Source: Epiperipatus broadwayi
Lineage: Eukaryota; Onychophora; Udeonychophora; Euonychophora; Peripatidae
Assembly (NCBI GenBank): GCA_028023455.1
Contig: JAQFVV010012396.1
Location: 7,420,085 to 7,484,084 of the forward strand
Reading direction: 5' to 3'
DNA length: 64,000 bases
Part shown: positions 12,800 through 25,215 of the stretch, piece after piece
Layout of the letters: every line of letters starts with the position of its first letter
How positions within the stretch are numbered: position 1 is the stretch's first letter
Notes under the pieces: model-generated
Told to the model about the DNA's origin: nothing
The model's database searches: none
What the model saw: only the letters and a program-made list of their open reading frames with translations
Made by a program: the position numbers and the translations under genes

Positions 12800-13030
12800 C
12801 CAGACAAGGATACAACACCGACAAAATACGAAATCAATTATCTGAAGCTCAAAACAGAGAAAGAAGTTGAAAAAAAATCGTAATTCTAAGAATGAAAAAA
12901 CTGAAACTTTTTCTTTTATATTAAATTTTAATCTTAATGATTTAGGCACTTGGCCAAAAATTATGAAAATAAAAGTTGAAACTTTTTCTCAAAGACGAGT
13001 CTGGTCACAAGTTTTCAGAATCATATTATT
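12800..13030 (+). pseudogene. Possible relic of a zinc-finger MYM/hAT-like transposase
   Basis: After an acceptor-like ttctctccag at 12796-12805, a plus-strand segment reads in pieces as DKDTTPTKYEI and then NLNDLGTWPKIMK. The second piece resembles the 'D.G.WP.I' stretch near the N-terminus of TTF/MYM-type hAT transposases. The frame changes between pieces and stops follow. The match is short, so the assignment is weak; the segment could be another decayed exon. Confidence 0.3.
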
Positions 13031-13049
13031 ATTTACCACATAGAGAAAA

Positions 13050-14190
13050 AAATTTCTAGAAGTTATTTTATGATCACCAAATTTAAGAGAGTTAATATAT
13101 ATGTAAATAAAAATGTAAAAATATAAATTATTATAAATTTTTAATGTTCTACGGGTTCGTTATTTTTTGTTAAATAAAATTTTATAGAATTTATTTTGTT
13201 TTAATTTACAAATTTTATTTCATAGATTTGGGGATAGGGTTTCTAAAATGTAACTTTCACTCAGGACATTGATTGTTGGCAACTATTAGCAATTCTAACT
13301 CCTAGAAAGACAAAAAACAAAGATAGATAAAATAAAGAATAAAAGAATCAATTTATAAATCACAAAGATGTCCATATGTATCACATACAAGCCTTTTAGT
13401 TTATTTATTGGCCATTTTGTGATCTCTTTTAATTTCTTCTGGAGCAGTTTTTTTTTTGTTGAAACACATTTGACATCTAACCTAACCATATTTTTCCAAT
13501 GAAAGCAATGAATATTGTAACTTTTTAGAGTATTTTTGAGATATAATTTTAATATAAAAGTAAATAAGATCTGCCTCTCCCAATAAAATTATTCTCAAGG
13601 TCATCATAAAATATTTAAATCATGGAATTGCTACTCTTCATCTACTTCACAATCTTCAAAGAAGATTTTCTAAATTAAGATTATACCAATTGATCTTATG
13701 ATCTTATCATCTTATTTTCAAAATATTATGGATTGCACTTAAATAAAAAATTTAATGTCTTTATGCTAATTAAATGTGGAAGTGGGATCATTTTTTTACT
13801 ATATTGGAAAAATAACCAGACTATACAACTAATTTAGTCGAAACAATTATATTATTAAGATAAAATGCCTTATATGTCTATATGTTTTTACTTAACTTAT
13901 TTATTTTTTAGTCTGTTTGAATAAAATTTTGTAACAATTTTTACTCACGTTTCAATTTCAGATTTAGTCAAAAACTTTGCATACATATGTATTTTCAATG
14001 CCTATATAATTGTTAGAGTTTACAAACAATTTTAGCAAAAAAAATAAATTATATATTTTATTTGTGAGTTTAATAATACTGTAGTCTAGTGGCTGCCCTT
14101 GTGATTTAAAATTGAATGATTCATGAAAACTGGATCAATTAACTTTTTTATTTATTATACATTTTAATTGAATTATGTAAGCCTTCTTTT
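13050..14190. other. A+T-rich DNA, no gene recognised
   Basis: No recognised element. A 64-codon minus-strand frame (13295-13489) is lysine/leucine-rich and has no motif. Confidence 0.5.
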
Positions 14191-14208
14191 TTAATGTAAA
14201 AAAATTAC

Positions 14209-14382
14209 AACAGGCAAAACTCTCTATACATATTGCCACTCAGTACAAGCCAGAGTAATCAACAGATGCCAGAAGACTTATGCATAAAATCCCCATCTAG
14301 TGCCTACTCATCCAATATTCCCAGTTAATAACAGTTATTAGAAAGCATAAGAAAAGGTGATTATGTGAAGTTCATTAGTTTA
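14209..14382 (+). mobile_element. FB2 retroposon, monomeric copy with 11-bp target duplication
   Basis: This 174-bp unit begins aacaggcaaaactctct and ends gattatgtgaagttcatt. It is flanked by aaaaaaattac at 14198-14208 and 14383-14393. Other FB2 copies are at 21244, 27480, 29484, 51331 and 52915. The copy has no coding capacity and defines the element's two ends: the aggcaaaactc start and the gatcatgtgatgtttatt-type end. Variable A-rich target duplications suit target-primed insertion by a LINE-like or Penelope-like enzyme. Confidence 0.8.
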
Positions 14383-14399
14383 AAAAAAATTACCATGCT

Positions 14400-15600
14400 A
14401 TTCTAAGCTGATTCCTATACTTAAGCTGCTAATAACCCATGATAATTTGACATGTTTTTTCCTCTCTTACTATCCAATAAAGCACCTAATTTTTTTGAAC
14501 ATTAATTACTAAATCAAAATCTTTATAAATTGTATTCTAAACATTAAGAACCTTCTGTATATCATTATTTGAATTGATAAGACAGTAAAATCATCTACAT
14601 ATTGCAAATCTAGATATTAATATGTTTGTTCTTACTTTTTCATATTAATCAGCTCAAATTAAAATTCTACTCCACTAAATCTATTGCATTTCATGAAGCT
14701 GTGTAGCTGCTTCAAACACCATTGTTAAAAAAATGAAAAGCAAAGTTAGATATAGTACACATTCTGGGTTAGTCCAAATCCTTGTTCAACACCAGTTTTG
14801 TATTCAAATGTCTCCAATTTTCTACTATTACTAATAACACTAGCAGCTGGCAATATAAATAAAATTTATTGGAAAACAAACTATTTTCAAATACTATCAC
14901 AAAATGTTGTGATTAGGAGAGTCAAATATTTTTACCAAACATTACATTAATTCAAAAACAATTATCTTCAACCTAATCTATAATCAGCAATATAATCTCC
15001 AGTAATCAATGAATATTCGATGGTATAAAATTTCTGTCTCCAGACCATTTTCTGACTTTTGCTATCATTGTTGAAGATTGGAATTAAAAACTGGAACTTA
15101 TGGACTTAATGATCTAGAAGCCACCTTTTACTTTTTTATATTATTCAAGCTAATATCTGACATTAAAAAAAAAACTATTTGCACATTACAATACACCTCT
15201 TTTAAAAATTTAGTGCCTCATTAAACATGATTATTTTAAAATTCAAATGGGTAATTGTAAAGTTTAATAGCTATTAAAACTTAGCACAAGCAGTAAAGGA
15301 TAATTTATAAAAATTTTCTATTAATCTATTTGAAATAGGACTTGATTTTTAATACCATTATCATTTTATAAAATGTTAGAACTAATATTTCATAGTCTGG
15401 TCAGCAATCTAACCCATAAATATAATGTAATTTATAAATAAAAAAAACATTGTTTCAAATTTGTTTGCATCCAAGATTCTTTACATTGATTTATTTGATT
15501 ACACAAAAAATGTGATAATATGGTGCAAATTTCAATAATAGATTTTCAAGATCACATTATTACTGTCATTATTTTCAATAATTTTGGACTATGTATATAT
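14400..15600. other. A+T-rich DNA, no gene recognised
   Basis: Nothing beyond short A+T-rich frames is seen. Confidence 0.5.
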
Positions 15601-15606
15601 ATACAA

Positions 15607-15682
15607 ATACCCATAAGCAATCAGTACAATATATCAGTGCAATATATATATATATATATATGTACTGATTGCTTATGGGTAT
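15607..15682. repeat. Perfect hairpin around a TA microsatellite
   Basis: atacccataagcaatcagt begins the left arm at 15607-15628 and pairs perfectly over about 22 bases with 15661-15682. The loop is a TA run with atcagtgcaatatata, which recurs again just right of the right arm. Confidence 0.8.
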
Positions 15683-16312
15683 CAGTGCAATATATATATA
15701 TTGTAACATAATAAAAAATTGTTAATTATGAAAAAGGCTGATAAGGTTGATAAAAGGCTGCCATTTTGTAACGGATTATAAAATATATATATAGATGAGT
15801 GATAAAATGAGACAATGATAGTTGCTATAATTTAAAAACTACTAAACAGGATATATGATATGCTCCAGCGGTTCATCATTTGTAACCGAATAAAATTAAA
15901 TGCGAAATGAATTTACTATGTTAGCTGATATACAATTTGTAATTAAATAAGGATGATGCTAACATATGAATAAGAACATATACATATCATGCTTTAGTTG
16001 GGTGTCTATTTGTAACTAATCAAATATAACACCATAGCCATTTGCAACTATCATAAACATTAATTCCATCACGTTAATAATGAGATAAATAAATTATCGC
16101 ATTTCTCAACACAAAATAGTAACAAAATGAAAATTAAATTGTCATCACCAAAGATTTAAAATATTTCGATATTGGGAAGTCATTTGACCAATAAAATATA
16201 CTAGCCATTGTCATCAGATAAACTAATATTATATATAGCAGCTGAATAAAATTACTGTAAAATCCCTGGAGTGCATTACGCTTATCTCCAATACTAGATT
16301 CTTTTAACAAAG

Positions 16313-16378
16313 AATCCTTCTCATTCCTCTTTCCATGTATATAAAAATCCTTCTCATTCCTCTTTCCATGTATATAAG
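16313..16378. repeat. 33-bp perfect tandem duplication
   Basis: The unit aatccttctcattcctcttt... occurs twice, at 16313-16345 and 16346-16378. The 33-bp period keeps frame in an 89-codon minus-strand frame and yields a repeated YIHGKRNEKD. I do not take that frame as a gene; the duplication looks like recent slippage. Confidence 0.85.
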
Positions 16379-16492
16379 ACCATTCATGGTCACACGCACA
16401 CACTGGTGCTATTTATAACAACTTATAAAAAAATATCATACAAAGTTAATATTATTAAGTTGGAAAAGGGATTAAATCACTCTCTATTCAGT

Positions 16493-16590
16493 TTAGCTAA
16501 GTACTTGTGTTTTCCATGGGCGCCACTAGATTGTTTTAAATCTAGATTGATACTATATGTGCATAGGGTACTGAGTTCAAACCCTTTTGG
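16493..16590 (+). ncRNA. tRNA-like A-box/B-box pair
   Basis: An A-box-like ttagctaagtacttg (16495-16509) and a B-box match gagttcaaaccc (about 16571-16582) stand about 65 bases apart. The spacing is long for a tRNA but possible for a SINE head. No cloverleaf could be drawn. Confidence 0.3.
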
Positions 16591-16862
16591 TACCTACTTT
16601 ACTACACATGACTTGGATGACTAATGAACAAAAAAATGACCTTATATTTTATCCATGTCAATAAAATTATAAAATCCCAATATCACAAAATTTATATATC
16701 CAACACTCTTATAGACATTACTAGCTCAGTTTATGTATATTGATGAACAGATGCAAAAAATACCCTCAATAATGGCTTCCAAACAAGTATCGTGAAGACC
16801 ATTACTTAAATGGATGGCCATGAAACTAGTTACTTAACTTAATTATTTATCATAATATAAAG

Positions 16863-16880
16863 ATGATGATGATGATGATA
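16863..16880. repeat. GAT trinucleotide microsatellite
   Basis: Six consecutive gat units; a simple repeat. Confidence 0.85.
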
Positions 16881-17302
16881 CCAGCCATAGCTTAATAATG
16901 AACTCAACAACAAATTTATCTTTCATAAATTTATAGGCACTTTTTAAAATCATCCTATGTTAAACTGGGATTTAAATATAACAATCACTAGCATTTATAT
17001 ATGTTTATAGTTATTTACTCAAAATACTTTTATAGTTAAAACCAGGATTTAATAATACCAGTGATGATGACTGATCATCATGAATCTCTACACATGATAT
17101 TCAACTTTCTATAAACCCCTATTTACTAAACCTATTCATTATTTTATTAAGATTTAATGGTTATTATTTAACCAATGATGATAGTGATCATAACTCATGG
17201 GCACAACATAATTTTAGTCTTTTATTATTAACCTATAATTATTAAAACTTGGTTAGATGTCAAGTATAATCCTTAAATCCTTAAATGTAAATCAATATTC
17301 TA

Positions 17303-17365
17303 GCTTGCTTAACATTTGTGAGTGCTTGCTTAATATTTGTGAGTGCTTGCTTAATATTTGCGAAA
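17303..17365. repeat. 21-bp minisatellite, three units
   Basis: The unit gcttgcttaatatttgtgagt is repeated three times head to tail with one or two differences per unit. Confidence 0.85.
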
Positions 17366-17369
17366 CAAA

Positions 17370-18280
17370 CATTTACGAGTGATGATGATCATTTAAAACA
17401 ATACAATTAAGACAAGAAAAATACAACAATATCTTAATAATAACTCAGAAACCAAATAAGATATAATTACATTTATTAATACTATTTCTCTTTCTTTTTT
17501 AAAAATAAAATTTACTAATTATACAATTGACTGATTATTATTATATTAATTAAATATAGAATTAATACAAAAATTTATATATGCATAACTAAATAAACTT
17601 ATATACAAGTTTGTCATTTTTGATATTTTAAAATAAGCTGGCTTAAAATGACATAACAAAAAAAAAAATTCTATAAATGCTCATTCAAAATTTTCACTAT
17701 TTATTATATGTCATAAAGACAAATTTCATTTATATAATGTGTGTGTTCTTCCACTTTTACTCATATGTGAAGCCCTGCTCTTCAACTTACTATATTTAAA
17801 TTAACTAAGCAAAACCTATTCTTAACTGAATGGTGTAAGCAGTTATACACGCACACACTCGCTGATATGTGAATATATATATTATGTTAAAATGTGTTCC
17901 CTTATATTAGGAATGGGTACATAATTTCACATATATAAAAAATATTATTGCAACTTTGAGCAAAAAAAAAAAATTATATCAAATTTAATATGCAGAGATA
18001 AATAAAATGGAAAAAAACCCATAAAGCATATATTGATAAGTTGCTCAATTAACACAATAAAGAAAGAACAATAATAAAAAAACATTTTATTATTACAATA
18101 TATAAATAAATAAAAAAAAATCAAAATAATGAAAAAATTAAGTTTCATTAATTTTAAATTATGTGTGTATATTTTATGTATTATTAAGAATCACAATCAC
18201 TAAACAAACTCTTAATGTATATGTTTTAAAAGGAGAAAAAAATAAAATGCTTTGACTTTAAACTTGCAACTATTTCTGTA
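17370..18280. other. A+T-rich DNA, no gene recognised
   Basis: Poly-A/T tracts and a phenylalanine/isoleucine-rich chance frame (17945-18148, minus). No family match. Confidence 0.5.
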
Positions 18281-18345
18281 AATTGAATTGGAGCATTTTT
18301 CAAATAAATGGGCTGCAAAGAGATGACTTTTCCCAAAAGATTCCA

Positions 18346-18949
18346 TCAATTTTTTGAAATTCTGTATGGAGTATCCAAGATATGTGTTTTTAATATGCTG
18401 GTTACAATACTTTGTCTATTTTTATCCACAAAAATTAATGTTAAATTACCTAGTGTTCTGATTTTGTTTTTTATTTTTATTTTGGTTAATTTCAAGAAAT
18501 CCTTTATAATCAAATATCTTTGATTTGGATTATCTTCTAGATGGAACACAGCATACGAGTGTTTAATAAAGTAGTGATCTAGGAAATTTATATAAGGTGG
18601 AATGAATGTCTGTGGCCAATAATATTATTGCTCAGTGAAGAAGTGACAGAAAGTATTAAAAAGTCCATTTAGAATTGTGCTGTTAAACCTTTCAGAAATG
18701 CTATCTAGGATGTCATATGTCCATTTGACTGGGGGAGGGGGGGAGTATTTCACTTTCACTATTTTCATTCTGTATGTCCAAGTTTTTAATATCACTAATT
18801 GTTGCCTTTTTAAGTCTTGGTATGAGAAGATTATTATTCATTTTTGATGCTAGTATGGAAAAATCAGTGTTTTTGGTAATAATATTAGCACTACTCATCA
18901 AAATTATTTTGACACCAATTTGGTGAATAAATGATGAAGTGGTGGCCAT
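18346..18949 (-). pseudogene. Unidentified broken coding region, about 200 codons
   Basis: On the minus strand a frame opens with MATTSSFIHQ at 18949 and runs 78 codons to 18713. It passes through a C-run (G-run on the plus strand, 18731-18746), after which the protein-like sequence continues in another frame as YDILDSISERFNSTILNG. One stop (about 18610) follows. Translation then continues through FHLEDNPNQ, DFLKLTKIK and ILKTHILDTPYRISKN to 18346. The composition is balanced and unlike the chance frames around it, so I read it as one decayed gene or element ORF with a homopolymer frameshift and a nonsense codon. I do not recognise the family. It could be a LINE first ORF or a host pseudogene. 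Confidence 0.45.
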
Positions 18950-18959
18950 CTTGATATAT

Positions 18960-21230
18960 CTTTTGACATTTTTACTTATTTAATTTTTATTTTATTTTTT
19001 CACTCATACATGCACAGAAATTCTGGGAAGTTATTTTATATATTTAATTCATTTTCTTTTTAAGAATAATATCAATTTTTACCTTCTATGATGATGTTTT
19101 ACCGGCAGTTTTTTTAGTTATGTTATAAAGCTATTGTTAAATTTAGAAACAATACATTTTAATGATATTTATTTTTTAACACTGTTTTGTAAGAAAATTG
19201 GAATAATTTCCTTCTCATTCAATCATTATACATCCATGATCTTAAAAATAACAAAATGTTCATTGATATTTTAATTATAATCTATTTTATTGATAATATG
19301 TATTACAATTTTTGGAAACTTATCAAATATTGGACTCATTAAAAGACAAAGAGGTAAAATAAAATGAAATAATTAATTTCATCTTCCTTTGTATAATTAT
19401 CATACTCTTTAAATAATGCCACTCAGGTACCTTGTACACCACATCACATAATCACTTTCTAGCAAACAATGATTTTGACTTACACTGGGTGGCACTACTG
19501 TATAAAAAGTTTGCTACTGTTATATGTTATGCACATCTTACAACGTGGCATGAAATAAGGCAAATGATGCAAACTTCACAACTGATGGGGAGCTGTTCAT
19601 ACTTCTCTGAAATTAAGAGAGATCTTTGCTTAAAGTGAACTATTTAGAAGACATTTTTACTTATATATTTATATGTGTAAGTGTGAAAGAAAAAAAAAAA
19701 ACACCTCCGATTATGTATTGTTTCGTAACTGTTATAAAATCTCTGTACCTTCACCTTTCAGTAAGAGTTTTAAAGCCAGATTTTTAAAACATCTTATTAG
19801 TAGTATTGGTTTAAAAAATATATCTCAGGGCAGATGAAGCAAATATAACGATCTAGATAATTTTTAGGACATCCGTATATTATCTTTCTCACCGTCTTTT
19901 AAAACATGGGGGAAAACAAACAAAAAAAAATCAATATCGTCAACAATATTACATGCATATCCCCAATACCTTGTAAAATTCGGAAATAAGTATATAAAAA
20001 AAATGTAATTAATGATTATTGTTACTATCTTTAATTAAATTTATACAACATTTTTATTAACAGTGAAAAAAACTTTCAAGCACAAACATTAATATATATA
20101 TATGCATTTGCGTATTATTATTATTTTTTTTAAATATTTTACATTTTTAACATAAAAGCTAGCTACTTTAGCTATTATTATTATTTTTTAAAAAAGATAA
20201 ATTTATTTTAAATAATGCAAACTGAGATTGAATCTGTCAAGCCAAGCCAACAAACACTGAATCATTGTTTATACCTGTATTTCAAAGTCAATTATTTCTG
20301 ATTTAATCATTATCTTCTACCTTGCTTATTTAATCAGTCATTGAAATTCTTTCTTCCTGTTCAAATTTTCAAAATGTTTAAAATTTTTTTCTTAGTTTTA
20401 AGATGCCGTAAGAACGAGATTTTTTTTCTTTTTTCCAATCAGGTTTTGAATTTGACTGCATTCTTGTAATAATTCTTTTTATTTTTTTTATATTTTTTTT
20501 GGTGGGAATTTTTACCTGAGCTGAATGCTAATGAAATTTTCTCATTCTACCAGGAAAAGTATAAAATTAGTTCTGCTACTTGTTCAAAGATAATTGCTGA
20601 GATCGCAACTTTAGTGTTTTTGCTGCTGATTCTTAATTACATCAATATAACATTTAATAAAATGAGCTATCAATAATTCACCTGAAAAAAAGATTACATA
20701 TTATTAAAATTATTATATTTTTGATATTTTTTAACTTTTTTTTTGAATGAAAGTACGAAGTGTATTATATTTAATTCAGATGTTTTATTTTCCAATTTTT
20801 GAACATGTGTGTATGTGCGTGTGTGTGGCGAAACTGATTTTGATGCGTCTTAAAAAAATTGATTACATAAGTAGCAAATATACCTGTTCAATTATTTAAC
20901 ATTTACATAAAAAGATTCGGATTCGGAGCATTAGTGCTAAGATAGTACGAGTTTTTAATTAGTTAATCTATCTTAATCCAAAACCTCCTAATAATAATAT
21001 ATATATACCGCATCATTCTGCAAATCAACAATCTCATATATATATATATATGCAGATTCTATTATTTTTAATCATTTACTATATTGGTTATAGATTTGTA
21101 TTATTGAATTTAGTCTGTATTTGTAATATTTCTAATTATAACTTAAATGTTGTTGTAAATAATATTATTAACATTATTGTTGTTTAAAACGATCTACTTT
21201 AATATATGTATTACCTTAAATTTAGTCAGT
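18960..21230. other. A+T-rich DNA with one FB2 relic
   Basis: Mostly featureless. Near 19445-19505 a segment (acatcacataatcac ... ggtggcactactgtat) looks like a rearranged, inverted FB2 fragment comparable to the copy at 21244-21337, but without a clear target duplication. Confidence 0.45.
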
Positions 21231-21243
21231 TTTATAATAAATA

Positions 21244-21337
21244 AAAGTAACAAAACATCACATAATCACCTTTTCCTATGCTTACACAAGCTGTTATAAG
21301 TTCTGGGTTGCACAACTGTATGGAGAGTTTATTACGG
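21244..21337 (-). mobile_element. FB2 retroposon, deleted copy with 13-bp target duplication
   Basis: This 94-bp minus-oriented copy joins the FB2 3' end (catcacataatcacctttt) to its 5' part (acaactgtatggagagttta). It is flanked by a perfect direct repeat tttataataaata at 21231-21243 and 21338-21350. The middle of the element is missing. Confidence 0.8.
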
Positions 21338-21350
21338 TTTATAATAAATA

Positions 21351-22250
21351 TTACAAGATTTATTTATTTTTATTAAAAAAGATAAATAGCATTTAATATT
21401 CTACTATACCACAGGGTTAAAAAATTTTCATATCTTTCCACAAAAAAATTATAATAAACGCTGACAATAAAGTCAATTTTAAAAGGAAGGTAGTAAAAGT
21501 ATTGGTGTTGTTTTTTTTTAATTTTATCAACTCTGAAATAAAAAACAGATAAAAAGAGAATTGTCTTGATTGTACAAATCAATTACACATACAAATAATG
21601 CATATCTACATATTTACATGATTGTAGTTCTTTAGAACCAAACAAAATCCTATGAAATCAAAATGACATTGTTTTTCAGGAATAAACTCTTTTTTTAAGG
21701 TTATTCCAATTTTCAATGGATGCTAGATAATGATGCTTATTAAATCCCTATGAAGTATAAGCTAATTTATATCCAGGTTTAAAAAATTTATTTTTAATAT
21801 CATATGTTAGAAACTAGTTTGGGGATTTGGATAGAATAAAATTTTAAATAGGGTTTTATTAAGATGCTATCTAACATCTATCTGTTATTCAAGATTACTA
21901 TAGGCAGTAGAAATGGACTTAAATAAGAGTTTATCCCCCCTAGTTTTTTAGACTGTTCATTGGAATTTTGCAATTCTGGCTAATAACTTATATAGTTTTT
22001 TTTTTCAGAAAATCATCAACAATTTGTCTAATTATAAAATATTTTTCGTCCCAATATAAGCTATTAATATTCCTCCTCTTTACAATATTTTTGAAATAAT
22101 CTTTACAACATAAAAAGGAATGTCTCCCATAAAAACTATGCCCTTTACTTTTTCGATAAAATCTACTACATCATTTCACATGTTCTATTCAACAAAGATA
22201 TGTTTTTACAATAATCACTAGTTTCTATTAATGGTTTTAATTTTAAAATA
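21351..22250. other. A+T-rich DNA, no gene recognised
   Basis: A 69-codon minus-strand frame at 21373-21582 has no motif. Nothing else is seen. Confidence 0.5.
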
Positions 22251-22266
22251 TAATTAAATCAATAAA

Positions 22267-23270
22267 GGGTATATGAGCACAGACTTTCACACGATTCACC
22301 ACTCTCCACACTATCTCATAACACTGATACACTTGAACACATATATGTTGAAATGATAAATAATCACCAATGGTCCAGATTACTACCACTACACATATAT
22401 GCCTTAAGTGCTCAGATATGTATTAAGGTAGCCAAACCTCATATTTTAATGGACAGGCTTCAATCTACTCCACACTCCATATTTTCAATTGGATGAACAG
22501 TTGAAGAGTTGGAGTGTGGACTAGATTGAAGCCTGTCCATTAAAGTATGAGGTTTGGCTATCTTAATATATATCTGAGCACTTATAGCATATATGTGTAG
22601 AGATGGTAATCTGGACCAACTGATGATTGCTGGTTTAGCATGAAATACATATATTGGTGATTATTTATCTTTTCAGCATATATGTATTCAAGTGTATTAG
22701 TGTTGTGAGATAGTGTGGAGAGTGGTGGGTTATGTGAAAGTCTGTGATCATATATATTACATATATAGACACAGGTATATAATAAGCCTGTGTTTCAGTT
22801 ATTACATAGTAGAGGTGTCTGCCCATCACTTGTATATGTTTTAAATGGATTAGTCCTGTACATGAGGGGTGATTGACCTTAGGTCAACATGGATGTGACA
22901 AGAATCTCGGCCTCAGGGTGGCCTTTGAGAATTCCATCATCAGATTTTTAATTGGATGGATGGCTGAAGAGTTGGAGTGTGGAGTAGATTGAAGCCTGTC
23001 CATTAAAATATGAAGATTGGTTATCTTAATATATATCTGAGTACTTATAGCATATATGTGTAGAGATGGTAATCTGGATCAACTGATGATTGCTGGTTTA
23101 GCATGAAATACGTATATTGGTGATTATTTATCTTTTCAGCATATATGTGTTCAAGTGTATCAGTGTTATGAGATAGTGTGGAGAGTGGTGGGTCATGTGA
23201 AAGTCCGTGCTCATATATCCTATATATTACAAATATAGACACAGGTATATAATAAGCCTGTGTTTCAATT
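22267..23270. mobile_element. FB1 composite insertion, 1,004 bp with 14-bp target duplication
   Basis: A perfect 14-bp repeat attaaatcaataaa flanks the whole block (22253-22266 and 23271-23284). Inside, about 22267-22480 is an inverted partial FB1 copy, about 22495-22795 is a direct copy pairing with it, and about 22800-23270 is a second, fuller direct copy. Both direct copies end in the mini-hairpin acacaggtat...cctgtgt. Shared FB1 landmarks are gaagagttggagtgtgga, ttgaagcctgtccatta and gattgctggtttagcatg. Because one target duplication encloses all three copies, the composite was probably inserted, or built during insertion, as a unit. No coding frame is supported. Confidence 0.85.
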
Positions 23271-23284
23271 ATTAAATCAATAAA

Positions 23285-23829
23285 ATACATTAATAATATA
23301 TGGGAGACAATATTTATAATTTATGATACTGTTCTTATTCAATGATGACAATCACATGCTATTTCATTCACATTTTTTATAGTGACTATGTTAACAGTCA
23401 TCCAACTACAATAAAGATCTTTACCCTCTATATAAAAATATTAACCAATGTTCTATGGATCAGCTTTGTAAAAAATCTTGCTTGAAAAATTTTTAGTGAT
23501 AAAAATTTAATTTCAAGTTAAAGGCATAATAAACATATCTTAATTTATTTCTACTTTATTAAGAATAGAGATAATTTTTTACAGCACACACACATATATA
23601 TAATTTTAAATTGTAGGCAGATATTTTAGTATGCATCTTGTCACAACAATTATCTTTCTATGTCTAAAAGTTCTGTGTGGTTTGATGCAGAGGAAGAGTA
23701 TCAAATTCAATAATTTATGGTTCACAGATCATGCCCAGCCTGTGCTCAAACTTATTTTGAATCATGAGCAATAAAGGCATATGGTTATTTTTTTTAGTGA
23801 CTAAATAAATAACTTTAAATATAGACAAT
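23285..23829. other. A+T-rich DNA, no gene recognised
   Basis: No motif of a Penelope GIY-YIG endonuclease is seen where one could follow the reverse transcriptase relic to the right. The stretch looks featureless. Confidence 0.45.
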
Positions 23830-25215
23830 CCTTCTTAAATAATAATTTCCTCTTCCAAATAATTAATATAAACTGAACAAATTAAAAGAGAAATAATATA
23901 ACCTATTATCCACCCTTTTTCCTTAATCTTATAAAAATTACTATTATATGTAAAATACATAGAATCCTCCAATAATAAAAGCAAATCTTTAATAACTTTA
24001 ATATTATTCATTGACAAAGATCCATGCTTAACCAATACAGATATAAGAACATCAATATTGCTTAATATATTAACAGATTGATACATATTCTCAATATCCA
24101 AACTACCAAATAACCAATTTCCATTTTAAAATTATTAATCTTATCAAAAGCCTCAAAAAAAAGAAGAAACTGTGTAAAGACCCAAATTAACAAACTGTTT
24201 TAAAAAATTATTCAAGAACCTAGAAATACCCTCCACAACACTATCTGCAAAGTCAAAAATAAATCTAAAGGAAAACCATTTTTGTGAGTATTAATATTCA
24301 TAAACATCTCAGCTGATATAAAACCATTAGCATAACATTTTAAAAAATCTAAATTAAAACTTTTTTAATGTACTATTTTTTTCATAATATCTATTAACCT
24401 CTTTTTAATCACATTACGATAATCCTTTCCTAAAAACATATATTTACAATTATTTAAGTCTTTATCTATTTTTTCCCTAAAATCATTTCATTTCATAATG
24501 ACAAACAATTCAGTTTTGTCTTCCCAAGAACTGATCACATCATTAGGAATAAACCTATCCTTAAGTTATTTAACCTCAAAAAGACAATAAATTTTTCTTT
24601 CCTTTTTAAGCTTTTATTTAAAACCAATTGAATGCCAACTTTCTGCTCATTAAATTACTAAATTTAATAGACCAAATTGTATCAAAACCATATTTTTTGA
24701 ATAAAAAGGAACAAAATTAGGACTTTTACCAAGAATTTCTAATTCTCTATCATTTTCTATAATATCATTAAGATTAACAATTTAATAAAAATATGCTTCT
24801 CGACTATAAATTTTATTTTCCCAAACAATCATTTTAATTTTCTTTCATACTTCCTACAATAGAAATTTGACCTATTGATTCTAAACTGCCTCATGAAAAA
24901 TATTAAAATAGAATAATTAAAATCTTGCCTCTTATCTAAATAATATCTATTCTTTTTATATTCATAAATAAATTAGTAAAACTTAATAAAATTTTATTTC
25001 AAAAAAGTATTAAAAATATACATTTGTAAATTCAAAACTAAATTCCGATTCTCAAACAATTTTCTATTGTTTACAAAATTAATAATACAACTCTTAGGAA
25101 AAACATTAAATTCCCTATATTTCTTAAGAAAATGAATCTGCCATCTTAAAAATTCTATTTTATCATTTTATCTAGATAACTTTTTAATTCTCCTAATATC
25201 ATTCAATGAAAAATT
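23830..25215 (-). mobile_element. Penelope-like reverse transcriptase relic
   Basis: On the minus strand, in 5'-to-3' order, I read FLRWQIHFLKKYREFNVFPK (about 25080-25150), then ELEILGKSPNFVPFY (about 24700-24750), then SLDIENMYQSVNI (about 24070-24110), then YFTYNSNFYKIKEKG and a short hydrophobic stretch ending YLEEEI (23835-23950). This is the order in Penelope-like elements: an N-terminal 'FL..C...G.IPKG', 'LSKGL.F.P', 'SFDI.SMY.NVPI', then 'F.FNGK.Y.Q..G.PMGSP.SP..A...M..LE'. The MGSP box is altered (GWIIGYIIS) and several stops and frameshifts intervene. The catalytic YxDD region and GIY-YIG domain are not found, so the copy is 3'-truncated or decayed there. Confidence 0.7.

Noticed and set aside
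16134-16403. An 89-codon minus-strand frame with a repeated YIHGKRNEKD
   Set aside because: The repeat is a recent 33-bp DNA duplication; the rest has no motif and the region is noncoding in character.
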